Assembly (NCBI GenBank): GCA_028023455.1
Contig: JAQFVV010000036.1
Coordinates: forward strand, 7,313,576-7,377,575
Direction: 5' to 3'
From: Epiperipatus broadwayi
Taxonomy: Eukaryota; Onychophora; Udeonychophora; Euonychophora; Peripatidae
DNA length: 64,000 nucleotides
Both the position numbers and the translations under genes were made by a program. This document shows, in pieces, positions 36,743 through 47,140 of this stretch. Below the pieces are notes generated by a model, which saw only the letters and a list, made by a program, of their open reading frames with translations, made no database searches and was not told where the DNA came from. Position 1 is the stretch's first letter. Each line of letters opens with the position of its first letter.

Positions 36743-37951
36743 CTATATAACTACAAATTGTTTTTTAAAACTTTCATTAAAAGCATGTTCAGATTCTGAA
36801 GGTAATTCAACGATCATTTCAAAACTTTCTTGAATAGTAAAATGTTTTCTTTCATGATTTTTAACATCATTTTTGTTGACAGTATTGTAATCACATAAAT
36901 GACAAGTATATCGTTCTTTACAAACTGATTTTTCTGTTGTGTGATTTTTTTTATGTTTATTACAGTCTGCACTTTCATTATTCTTATGGTCACATGACTT
37001 GCATAAAGTTAATGATTTTGTTTTATGAAATTTTTTTCTGTGATATGATAAATTCTTGAAAGAGTTATTCTTATAAGGACATAAGTTGCATTTAAAAAGG
37101 TTTTCTGTTGTATGTTTTCTTTCATGTTTTCTTAAACCATGCTTATCAATAGACTTGTACTCACACAACTCACAGTGAAAAGGTTTTTCTCCAGTATGTA
37201 TCCTCTTGTGTGTTGTTAAACTCCTTATATAACATGTAGTGAACTCACATAAAGTACATTCAAATGGCTTTTTCCCTGTATGTTTTACTTCATGAACTTT
37301 TAAACTTTGCTTAGTGGAAGTTTGATATTCACATAATGTACATTGGAATGTTTTTTGCCTTGAATGTATATCATGCACTTTTAAATTATGCTTATCACAA
37401 GTTTTATATTCACATGATGTGCAATGAAATGGTAGGTCTTTGGTATGTATGCTTTCATGCCTTTTTAAACAATTTTTATAACTAGTCTTGAATTCACAAA
37501 ATGTACATTTCAAATTTTTTTCTCCATTATGTATTATTACATGTCTTTGAAAGTGATATTTCCTAGAAGTTTTGTACTCACACAAAGTGCATCTATAAGG
37601 TTTTTCACTTTTATGTTTTATTAGGTGAGCTGATAAACTTTTTCTAAAATTAGTTTTGAATTCACATGCTTTGCACTGAAATGATTTTTTTTGTGTATGT
37701 ACTTTTTCATGTCTTCTTAACCTTCTTCTATCATTACTTTTATATTGACACAATTTACATTGGAATGGTTTCTCTTCAGTATGTCGTAGTTCATGTTGTG
37801 TTAATATAGTTTTATTATGAGTCTTAAATTCACAATCAATACAGTAGAAACATTTTTCACCATGTACTCTTCCATGTCTTTTTATTTTATGTTGTGTTGA
37901 AGCCTTGTAATCACATGAATCACATTTAAAGTGTTTTGTTCCTGTATGCAT
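36743..37951 (-). CDS. C2H2 zinc-finger protein, 13 fingers (copy 2)
   Basis: 402-residue predicted nuclear DNA-binding protein with 13 tandem C2H2 fingers. Closely related to the protein at 48-1121: the last finger (RYTCHLCDYNTV) and the tail (FE-x-I-x-ELP) are shared almost exactly. It has one finger more. Fingers 7 and 8 here (CTSCEYKTCDKHNLKVH and CTLCEYQTSTKQSLKVH) correspond to the single finger 7 of copy 1. Finger 7 ends H-x2-H, one residue short of the norm, and finger 12 (CKSCDHKNNESADCNKH) lacks the usual aromatic and hydrophobic positions, so both may fold poorly. The 18-residue tail after ELP (SESEHAFNESFKKQFVVI) is intact here. The Met start matches copy 1, with an in-frame TGA two codons upstream. 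No effector domain is recognisable and the targets are unknown. Confidence 0.88.
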   Translation of the reverse strand: MHTGTKHFKCDSCDYKASTQHKIKRHGRVHGEKCFYCIDCEFKTHNKTILTQHELRHTEEKPFQCKLCQYKSNDRRRLRRHEKVHTQKKSFQCKACEFKTNFRKSLSAHLIKHKSEKPYRCTLCEYKTSRKYHFQRHVIIHNGEKNLKCTFCEFKTSYKNCLKRHESIHTKDLPFHCTSCEYKTCDKHNLKVHDIHSRQKTFQCTLCEYQTSTKQSLKVHEVKHTGKKPFECTLCEFTTCYIRSLTTHKRIHTGEKPFHCELCEYKSIDKHGLRKHERKHTTENLFKCNLCPYKNNSFKNLSYHRKKFHKTKSLTLCKSCDHKNNESADCNKHKKNHTTEKSVCKERYTCHLCDYNTVNKNDVKNHERKHFTIQESFEMIVELPSESEHAFNESFKKQFVVI

Positions 37952-38330
37952 TTTTCATATATTTTAAACGTATGTTGAAATGAAGCTTTGTAGTCAGACA
38001 AAGTCCAGATAAATTATTATTATCCTGGATAGAGCTTTTCATGTATAGTTCATTGACTTCCCTGATATGTTGTATATTCACAAAATTTACAATCAATTTG
38101 TTTGCTTTTTTAAGAAATTTATAGTTTTAATTTTATGTTATCAGATAGATTATATTCACATACATTATTAGAAAAATGGTTTAAATCAATTTTTCTGTTT
38201 TGTATTCACATGAAATACAATGAAAACATTTTTTTCTAAAAGATGTTTTGAACCTTTTTTGATATATCTTTTATTATAAGCACACATACTGTGAAGATAA
38301 CTTTTTTATGTAAATATTTTAGTTAATTTT
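37952..38330 (-). pseudogene. Decayed finger repeats upstream of copy 2
   Basis: Minus-strand pieces such as IDCKFCEYTTYQGSQ and further CxxC-like fragments up to about 38300 show a longer ancestral array, broken by stops. Copy 1 has the same decay in the same place. The N-terminal loss may predate the duplication. Confidence 0.6.
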
Positions 38331-39649
38331 GTATATTATTTTTATATTCCAATAATATTGAAGGTGAAAGGTTTTTCATAATAAATTTTATTGTTTTTTA
38401 CAATAAATTAATTTTTAATATCACAGCCACTATTTCTGACTCACTATTTTACAGATGTCCTTAATGTATTAAATATTTTAAATCATTAAATGTATTTGTC
38501 ATATTCTGATTTTAATAAAACTCCAATTTTAAAGTTTCCTTTTTTTAACACATTCACATAAATTCCATAAAAGAAATATTCAATTTACTATTTTCATCAA
38601 TGATATTATTATGTTTCTTTTGAATAATAAAACATTATTATCAAATATTAAATGTCACATATAAGCACATCCGATACAAACATTATGGTTGTAGAAAGAC
38701 CCAGTATTAGATACTTTTTTATAAACCACAAATGTTAACATAGATGAAAAGTGTATTTATAAACCATTACAATATTATGAGAATAAATATAATACTATAA
38801 ATTAATGACACTATAAAATCTCCCAAATAACGTACAATAAAAATGTAAATTTGCTTCAAAACTGATCTCAATAAACATCAAAGTTTTAGTTATTAATGAA
38901 CAGCTTAATTAATATATAAGATAATAATAATACAAAATTACAGTCAGCATCTTCTCTGATGACATCTTTGTAAAGTGAATTCCTGAATAAAGAAAGACTT
39001 GGCAGAAATGTAATATTTTAGTGGTTTATTGAGCTTACGATCAATGTTTACTTTAAATAATGAAAGCCTATACTTTTAAATAAAATCATTGGCATTTACA
39101 ATGAGGATGCCCTAGTAATCATAGTTTCAGAAATTATATTGATTGCATTTGTCAAAAAAAAATTTTGAACTGTTGTCTTCGATATGCTCTTTTAATCTAT
39201 ATGAAAAAGAGAAAGATAAAAACTAATCAATTTCATATTCAGTAATATATATAAATAAATTGTGGAAAACTTGAATTTCTTACTTTGGAAATTACAATCA
39301 TTATCAATAATGAAATATAGTGATATATAAAATATATTTAAGATCTGGTTGCTGTTAATTTTAAACTAAAGCTTTTAAAATTGAATTTTCTATACTCGTT
39401 TATTTAAATCTAATGCTAATACAAAATCCCCAACTATTTAAATACTAAATTAAAAAGACCATTTAATAATGTATTTCTTAAAAGTAGTAAAATATCCAAT
39501 TATAATCTATTAATAATACTGAATTTGCAATTGATAAAATATGATCCTCAATACAAATATAAAACTTATTTAACAGAATAAATAATTAAGCAAAAGAAGT
39601 TTAAATTAAATAACTATTAATAACAATATTATAATATTTATCATACAGA
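38331..39649. repeat. Duplicated flank upstream of finger gene 2
   Basis: Matches 1481-3120. The match stops where a LINE fragment begins at about 39650. No gene seen. Confidence 0.6.
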
Positions 39650-41480
39650 TGTCCATGTCCATTGAGATCTTCTCAAGATATTATACTATACAATTCACAT
39701 GTGATTCAATGCACTGTGACTTCTCCTTATACATTAGTCAGTAATCTCTCAGCAACTATGCCCACAGAAACTATCAGACACTTTACTTTCCCTTTCCATT
39801 CCCCACTGTAAATTTTCCCATATTCATCTCTATCCTGCTCTATTCCATATTTACAACACAATCTCTGTCAATTCCATGGCATTTATTTCTAAAAAACCCT
39901 TATCTTTTAACCAAACTCAACATAAAAACCAATAACCCATGCTCTGTATAATAACTTTGTTTATATTTATTCTACCATAACTTCCATTATTTGTACTCTT
40001 TCTACTTTCAATCATTTACATTCAATTAACAGATGCCTAATATATTCTATGCATTCCTTATACAACATGCAGACTAAACCACTCACATTTTCCCATTTAT
40101 GTGTATATTCCCTTGTTGCTAAAGATTCTATTCAAGCCTTAAACAGTAAACTACTTTCCTAGCTATTATCATAAATTGACTCACATCCAATATTGTTTAC
40201 TTCTATATATATTTAATCTGTTTTTACTATTTCTCCATCTATCCAACTCCCTATTCTTTATTAATACATCTATTCTTCTATTCAATTCCTTGCCACTACA
40301 ACACTCAACAATTCTTCTAACACAATTATCCTTTTGATTAAGTATACTGACATAAATTCTTTATCTAAGTCTTCTGCATAACATACCATCTTTTTCACCC
40401 ATCTTGTTGCCTGCCCTTTACTCATAACCATGTTAAATACTATTTTGGCTATTCTCTTATTGTCCATAACCTGCAATCTACTGAACATTTTTATTTTGCT
40501 TTTTACATCTCCACTATAAAAACTTGACCACCCCATTTCTCTTTGAATGGCCTTCTTTGCCATCCATACATCTGTATCTAATGCATGTTTTTCTATTTAT
40601 CTTTATACTTTTTCTAAGTAATCTAACACCCCTTTAGTTTCACTTAATTCATTGTTACCATATGTTAGCCCTGCTACTACCATGCCTTCCATACAATTCT
40701 AGCTACATCATATTTATTATATGAAAACACTGTTAATGTCTTTATCAGTCTCTTTCTTTTCTTTTCTTCATTTATCAATTTTTTTTCTATTCAGCCAAGA
40801 AATTTCTCTGATTACTTAAGTCGATTCCCAAATAGTTATACCTATTCACCATACTTAATTTTATTTCCCCCAATAAAAAATTCTTGGTCTTCTCTTTTCC
40901 AAGTATTAATCATTATTACTTTTGATTTTCATCACTAAATTTAATCACCATCTCTTTATCCACCCTTGCACATATCCTCGGCATAAATTCCATATTTTTC
41001 CTTTTTTCTGCACACAAGAAGACATTATCTGCAAATAAAAGACCTAATAATTTATATATTCCCTTGTCATCTATTAATGTTCTCTCTATACCATTTCCTT
41101 GTCTTTCTATTTCTCTCAAATACAACAAAAACAAAATAAGTGACATAGGGCATCTTTGCCTTAGTCTCACCTCATTTTTAACTTTAACTGATTCTTTACT
41201 CCCTAATTGATACGTATAGTAATTATTTTCATACAATCTCTTAATAATATCCACTAAAGTTCCATCCATTTCTACATTTATTAAACTTACCAATATTTCT
41301 ATGTACTCTATCATATGACCTCTCTAAATCTATAAATACTATTTATAACTGTCTCGCTATATTTCTACTCATATCTATAAGTTGTGTTAGTACAAATAAA
41401 CTCTCTCCTATACATCTGATCGAAAAACTGTTGTATTTCTCCCACTATATTATTTTCAAAATTACGTAAGAAATCGTTTT
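39650..41480 (-). pseudogene. LINE reverse-transcriptase fragment
   Basis: Decayed C-terminal half of a non-LTR retrotransposon ORF2, read on the minus strand. Near 41320-41400 lies FIDLERSYDRVHR (motif A type, F-I-D-x-x-x-A-Y-D). At 40916-41314 an open stretch carries RLRQRCPMSLILFLLYLREI and LLGLLFADNVFLCAE, where the catalytic FADD is FADN. At 40282-40563 an open stretch begins MAKKAIQREMGWSSFYSGDV, typical of the region after the RT palm. Stops separate these parts and the catalytic Asp change makes it dead. It lacks an endonuclease domain. It ends inside the upstream flank of finger gene 2, so it inserted there. Confidence 0.8.
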
Positions 41481-41998
41481 TAAATCAATTCTTCTATGCT
41501 TTTTTCAATTTATTTGTGGTCTTTTACTACTGTAAGAGATCAAAGTTTCTATTGTTTGTTGCTACTTTTAGATATAATCCTTTTACTATATTTTTTATTA
41601 TTAAATTTAGATTTACACCTTAATCTAGAAAGACATAATATTTTCGTGACGTCAAATTTCTTAATAGGGATTTTTTAAAGAATGCCCGCACATAAATGTT
41701 TATTTTTTGGAGTAAAATATTGTATGCAACTTGATTAGTATTAAAAAGCCTCACGTATATAGTAGTTATACAAGGAAACCGTGAATAATTATGTTATTGC
41801 ACACTTCATTGCAATAAGTTATAACAATTTTTTTTTTCAATAATATTTACAATTTAGATAAATTCTACTGGGACGATAAAATAACTTTATATACTGAATT
41901 TCCGAAACAAGTTTTACTACTCATTATTAATTAAAGGAATCCAGAAATACTGTATTGCAATATTTATTTGTATTTGTAAAAAAGCAAAAATATGTTAG
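41481..41998. repeat. A+T-rich DNA with a small duplicated flank
   Basis: 41820-41960 matches 14130-14200 plus 14557-14605, and thus provides the empty site for element C1. Otherwise nothing recognised. Confidence 0.5.
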
Positions 41999-42016
41999 CG
42001 CCCCCCCCCCCCCCAC
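41999..42016. repeat. Poly-C tract
   Basis: A run of about 14 or more C, preceded by GCG and followed by ACCACCACC, in very A+T-rich DNA. The exact length is easily miscalled. Confidence 0.7.
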
Positions 42017-42738
42017 CACCACTTTAGTAGATAATGATCTGATTCAAGTACATGTGATTTCATCTGGCCTTAATATGTACAACAATCAAAAAATTAAATG
42101 TAATTCTTTTTGTTATTGATTTGATAATTTAACCAAGGAAAATATACATTTTAATGTAAACATTATTTTTCAGTTGGTTGAACTAAATTATAAAATCAAG
42201 ATTGTGATAAAAAAAAATAACATACCTGAATTCCGAATTAGTGAAATTTTATCGACATGAGAATCTAATCCTTTTTTGTATGTGTGTAAATTATTCTTTA
42301 TTTTGGCTGACTGTACCATCAGCAAATGTAAGATTGACGTTGCACTATTATTACTTTTTACGACATTTTAAGTTATTTCTTTTATGAATCTTAGAGATAG
42401 TGTAGACAAATGTCAAAATTGATGAGTGCTGCGATATTATATTGATAGTAAGTTTTACAACTAATTTGAATTTATTTTACCTATCCGCATGATACCTGAT
42501 TTTGAGAGCCAATCAGCTACTGCCTACTTGCAGAATCAAACGTATGATTTCTTTAGTACTTTCTTTCTAAAATAATGTAAAAACAATATATATATAGGAA
42601 ACATATTTTACCTTTTTAAAACCTTATTCATTTATCACTGAATTGACAACTTCATAAGACAAACATATAAACATTCTCATCTATTATTAATATTTAGGCA
42701 AATATGATTACTTATACGTTTTATTCTTTAAAACAATA
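42017..42738. other. A+T-rich DNA without a recognisable feature
   Basis: Nothing supported on either strand. Confidence 0.45.
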
Positions 42739-43162
42739 ATAAACTCTCCATACAATAGTGCACCCATAGTAATCAATAAATCCCAAATAGTTTGGGCATG
42801 AAAGCCCTGTCTAATGCCTACTCTCCCAATATACCTAGATTAGTTTGTGGCGTTCATTAATGAGGGACCTTGGACTTGAGAGCACAACACTTATATCTTC
42901 AGATTCAATGCCATCTTCCAGAAGTCAAGAAGTCATCTTTTACCTATTTGCTTAACTATATAACTATGAATTAAAATTAAAAACACAATAATGTTTTCAG
43001 TCCATGCTAATTCGCTTATATAAACATACAGATCTGAAGCCAGTTCAGTGTCTACATATTATCGAGTCTGGTGTTTAATAACCATATTCATTACCATCCT
43101 ACGGGCAGAATTGGTGTCAAACTACTCAGTCATCACATTACCACCATTTCTTATGATTATAT
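42739..43162. mobile_element. Old family A copy (A9)
   Basis: Full-length but diverged, from AAACTCTCCATACAATAGTG to CATTACCACCATTTCTTATG. The hammerhead region (about 42834-42872, minus) is destroyed: the core reads ATTAATGA and GAAAC is gone. Its right end runs straight into the SINE array. Confidence 0.75.
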
Positions 43163-43460
43163 AAGCAGTTGTCCCGGGTTAGCGGGTTAGCTTCCCGGCT
43201 GATACTATGACACATGAGAAAAAATGATTACTAGTCAAGCATTGGTAGTCGAGAGGTCAGTGACAGCTGCTTTACAAGCAGTTGTCCCAGGTTAGTGGGT
43301 TCGCTTCCCGGCTGATGCTATGACACATGAGAAAAAATGATTACTAGTCAAGCATTGGTGGTCGAGAGGTCAGCGACAGCTGCTTTACAAGCAGTTGTCC
43401 TGGGTTAGCGGGTTTGCTTCCCGGCTGATGCTATGACACATGAGAAAAAATGATTACTAT
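43163..43460 (+). mobile_element. tRNA-derived SINE as a 113-bp tandem array
   Basis: A partial unit and two complete units repeat with an exact period of 113 bases (TGATTACTA marks at 43225, 43338 and 43451). Each unit has a tRNA-like body, GCATTGGTGGTCGAGAGG, anticodon-like loop TTTACAA, a T-arm region (GCGGGTTTGCTTCCCGGC), then CTGATGCTATGACACATGAG and an A-run. It is a different subfamily from the SINE at 6894. The tandem form suggests unequal exchange or repeated priming, not separate insertions. Confidence 0.85.
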
Positions 43461-43936
43461 TTTTACTATCAATTTCACTTCAGAACTAATAAATTTAAAT
43501 ATAACATTATCGATGAAATATGATTGTTAAGACTTCATAAGTTCATTAAAAATCTTTCTAATATTAATAAATTTAAATGACTACAAAAAGTGTCATGTAA
43601 AAATATTTGAATAGTTAATCAGTATAAAGATCATAGGATATTAAACCATAATAAGTGAGAAACTAAACTTCTATCCAGGTATTTTTACGTCATAAGTTTA
43701 TATATCGCTGTGATAATTCGTACAAAGCAAATTAAACAGTTTTTAAAATGACTTTTCTTTAGGAAAAAGTTTGAAATGATTTACGGTGAATATACAAACA
43801 ATTTCATCAATAATTTTCAGAAAAATTAATAAATTAATTTAAAGCTTAAAATTTTTTTTGCAACCAACTTTCATCAATAATCTTCTTTAAAATAATTTAC
43901 ACATCATAAATATTTCAATTCAAATTGTATTGTCAT

Positions 43937-44013
43937 GTAGCCAGCTGTCTTACAAGCAGTTGTCCCAGGTTAGCGGGTTCGCTTCCTGTCTGATGCTATG
44001 ACACATGGAAAAA
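43937..44013 (+). mobile_element. 5'-truncated tRNA-derived SINE
   Basis: Only the 3' half of the 113-bp SINE is present (GTAGCCAGCTGTCTTACAAG to GACACATGG plus an A-run), between 15-bp direct repeats AAATTGTATTGTCAT (43922-43936 and 44014-44028). The paralogous block at about 33740-33770 has the target once. Truncation plus a long target duplication is the mark of LINE-driven retrotransposition. Confidence 0.9.
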
Positions 44014-44369
44014 AAATTGTATTGTCATATGGTAAAGTTTAAGCTCATACTGGAAGTAAAAATAATTATTATTTAATATAGTTACATTTCAAATCAAATC
44101 ACTTTGATGTACACAAATAGAAAATACTCTATTACTAACCAATACTGCAAAAAATTTTAATTTGCTTTGCTTCAATATATTTATCAATATATTCATAGTT
44201 ATGTATCAATTTTATTAAATTCTAACAAAGAACTAAGATAACTGAAAAATGATTGAATTTGTAATTTCAGTATTTCCAGACACACCAAATTTTAAAAGCT
44301 TGACAGAATTATCATTAATTTTACTAATTTTAATTAATCATCACCCTCAGGTTATAAAATATAAGCACT

Positions 44370-45075
44370 CTAACTGTTAAACCAAAAATCAAAAATAGAA
44401 TAAATTCATCTGCTCTTAGGAATTCTGATGTTTATATTTTTGTCAACATTATTGATAATTCAGAGTAAAATTAATTTATTAGCCAGGTAAAATGTAATGC
44501 TTATTAAACTCATAATTATATAAGGCTGGAGACAGTATCTCTCTTCTTTTAACACATTGATTGTAGCAATTAAATAAGAATAAATATGTACATTTTAAGA
44601 CACCAAACTAGATGGGGATTTTATGTACAAATCTTTTGGCATCCATTGATTACTCTGGCTGGCACAGGGTGGCACTACTGTATGGAGAGTTTTGCCTGTT
44701 TAATGTAAATTTTAAATAAACAAAGGGAGTTAATCACCTTACCCTCATACAATAAATTAAAATCAATCTAAATAGTAAACAAAGGATCAAGAATAGAATA
44801 AATTCACCTACTCTTGGGAGCTCTAATGATTATAAGCATACCTTTTTTAACATTATTGATAGTTTAGAGTGAAACGAATATATCGGCCAGATGGATTATG
44901 AGTTTTAATAACTTTTAATTGCATATTCTATTTGGCTGATAAATTAATTGCACTCTGAATTATAAAAAATGTTGACAAAGGTATGCTTATAAATATCATA
45001 GTTCCCAAGAATAAATGGATTTATGCTATTCTCGATTCTCTGTTCAACATTTAGAGTGTTTTTAATTCATATTCT
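44370..45075. repeat. Degenerate inverted repeat region with nested insertion
   Basis: Segments 44780-44910 and 44930-45060 are imperfect inverted copies (AAGAATAGAATAAATTCACC with its complement, and AAGCATACCTTT with AAAGGTATGCTT). A third copy of the left segment lies at 44390-44490. The corresponding interval of block copy iii is several hundred bases shorter, so this is an insertion in copy iv. No ribozyme core was found. Confidence 0.6.
44599..44703. mobile_element. 5'-truncated family A copy (A10)
   Basis: Only the terminal ~105 bases are present, from CTAGATGGGGATTTTATG to TTTTGCCTGTTTAA, between near-identical 12-bp repeats TGTACATTTTAA and TGTAAATTTTAA (44587-44598, 44704-44715). 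Loss from one side only, with the GCCTGTTTAA end retained, points to 5' truncation during retroposition. Confidence 0.8.
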
Positions 45076-45909
45076 GAGAAGAATGAGAGTAGCTTCCTTT
45101 GTTTACATCTACATTGAGTTATGTTAAATTTAAAGTTTACAATTTCAGTTAAGGACTATTTGTTACTGCTTAAACTATTTTTTGCTTAACTTTAAAAGTT
45201 ATAAATACCTAACATTAGTATTTTTAATTTTAAAATGTAAGTATAAGAACATTATGTATAATAAATTGTATGAGTTAATCTTACAGAAAAGATTCTTAAA
45301 TTTAAAAAAACTGTGGGATGCTCCAAATGTTTCTATAGCATACATAAACTGTGGACAACTAGCCAATTTAAAACATTGTTGTAGAATGCAACCAAGTTAA
45401 ATGACTTAAATAACAAAATCCAATTAAAATATAAATCACATCATGTGAATTTTTTGCATTTCTCTGGATAAAATAATCTCTTATTAATAATGATCTTAAA
45501 AAACTATAAAATTTTATGATTGAAAATAATCAAAAACAATAAATTTATTTTTGTACTAGGGTGTGATAATGTGCTCTGTAACAAATATTAGTCAATTTTA
45601 TATTTTTTGTTTTGCAAATTGGAATAATATGAGCACATTAATAAATTCAGACAGAGAATTTGGAGATTTAGATTTTAAATAAATTCCAATAGTTTTTAAT
45701 CAAACGTCATTATAATAAATTAAAATTTCCTTATGATTCCCAAGAGAATTCACAAGCTTTATTCTGAACATTATAAAATGATGTTAATATCATGAACTTA
45801 AACATGCATTCAAACTTATATGATTTACTTGGATGAATAAATAGATCATTCATAAATTTATTTTATTTTTCTATCATGTTTCAAAAATAATGTTAAATAT
45901 TTCAATTAC

Positions 45910-46312
45910 AAATATAGTGGATTTGATCTCAGACTTTCAAGCACTTTTCAATTATCCACACTATTTCATATCACTGATACACATGACCACACATGTTGAA
46001 AAGATTAATAATCACCAATATACGTATTTCATGCTAAACCAGCACTCATCAGTTGGTCCAGATTATCATCTCCCACACACATATACAATCAGTACTCGGT
46101 TTATATTAAGATAGCAAATCTTCATACTTTAATAGACAGGCTTCAATCTACTTCAACCTACAACTCTTCAGCCATCCATACCATTGAAAATCTGATGATG
46201 GAAAGCTCAAATTCCATGCTGATGCCAATATTGCTTTCATGCCCATGTCTGAGTTCAAATACCCTATATCTACAATTAGGCTCCAGATATATGAAGAGTG
46301 CCTGAATTTCAT
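45910..46312 (-). mobile_element. Family C ribozyme retroposon, copy C2
   Basis: A 403-bp minus-strand copy of the element at 14196, flanked by 13-bp direct repeats ATATTTCAATTAC (45897-45909 and 46313-46325). Block copies ii and iii lack it at the same place. It carries the best family C hammerhead. No protein is encoded. Confidence 0.85.
46014..46057 (-). ncRNA. Type I hammerhead ribozyme motif, family C (C2)
   Basis: Minus strand: ACCAA - CTGATGA - GTGC, seven-base loop, GCAT - GAAAT - ACG - TATA - TTGGT. Core complete. Stem I has five of five pairs. Stem II has four pairs including a closing G-U. Stem III is AUA/UAU. H17 is A, an allowed cleavage base. Confidence 0.7.
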
Positions 46313-46325
46313 ATATTTCAATTAC

Positions 46326-46770
46326 TTAAATTATCATAAGTATTATTTAAAATTGTGAGACACTGATTTAATATAATATTGTCTCACAGATTTTGACATT
46401 ATTTTTGACATAATTGAAAAAATCTAAAATTATGTTCAGTGTTGAATGCATTTTTTGCAGTTATCAGAAATCATTGCCCTCATGCATAGTTAAACTTTTG
46501 TTTCAAAACCCAATTCAGCCATGCAAAGAATATTGAATATTTTCACTTAAGTATGACACTAATATAATCAATATTATACAACTAATAAGATAATGTTTTG
46601 TCAATCAACAAAGACTGTTTATCTATATCCATAATAATGTTTTTTAAAAATTTGAATTTGTCTTATGATTGTCCTGTTTAAAAAGACATTAAGAAATTTT
46701 ACTATTGAATGTGTTTAAACATAGCATGAATTACAATTGTTTTTAGGAAAATAAAAATGTTCACAATAAG
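46326..46770. repeat. Finger-gene duplication block, copy iv (middle part)
   Basis: Continues the match to 24490-24890, 35150-35590 and 48320-48880. No gene seen. Confidence 0.6.
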
Positions 46771-46780
46771 ATCTATTTTA

Positions 46781-47130
46781 AACCACTAAACATCATATGA
46801 TCATCATCTCTTATGCTAGAACATATCTGTTATTAAACAGGCAAAACTCTCCATATAGTAATGCCACCCTGTGCCAACCAGAGTAATCAATGGATGTCAG
46901 AAGGCTTGTGCAAAAAATCCCCATCTAGTGTCTATTCATCCAATATCCCCAGACTAGTTTCTGGCTTGTGGTCCTCCTCACTGATGAAGGCCACAAGCCA
47001 GAAACTAGTCTGGGGATATTGGATGAGTGGGAACTAGATGAGGATTTTATGCACAAGCCTTCTGGTATCCATTGATTACTCTGGTTGGCACAGGGTGGCA
47101 CTACTGTATGGAGAGTTTTGCCTGTTTAAA
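46781..47130. mobile_element. Family A palindromic retroposon (A11)
   Basis: A 350-bp element between 10-bp direct repeats ATCTATTTTA (46771-46780, 47131-47140). Block copies ii, iii and v show single, uninterrupted versions of this target. Its arms (about 46834-46970 and 46992-47124) are inverted copies meeting at the hammerhead. The left arm alone has the extra 5' leader TAAACATCATATGATCATC, so the element is not fully symmetrical. Confidence 0.9.
46975..47016 (+). ncRNA. Type I hammerhead ribozyme motif, family A (A11)
   Basis: TCCTCA - CTGATGA - AGGCCACAAGCCA - GAAAC - TA - GTC - TGGGGA. Core complete and stem I six pairs (one G-U). It sits at the symmetry centre of the palindrome, so its 3' half can instead pair with the left arm. 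That would compete with the ribozyme fold. Confidence 0.78.
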
Positions 47131-47140
47131 ATCTATTTTA

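Larger units (their letters stand above)
43461..45909. repeat. Finger-gene duplication block, copy iv (left part)
   Basis: Matches copy iii from 33110 onward, but is interrupted by a SINE (43937-44013) and by a foldback region (44370-45075) containing a family A piece. No finger gene follows this copy. Small ORFs at 45182-45400 and 45890-46114 are not conserved. Confidence 0.65.

Noticed and set aside
43163-43460. CRISPR-like array
   Set aside because: The 113-bp units repeat end to end without unique spacers, and each unit is tRNA-like.
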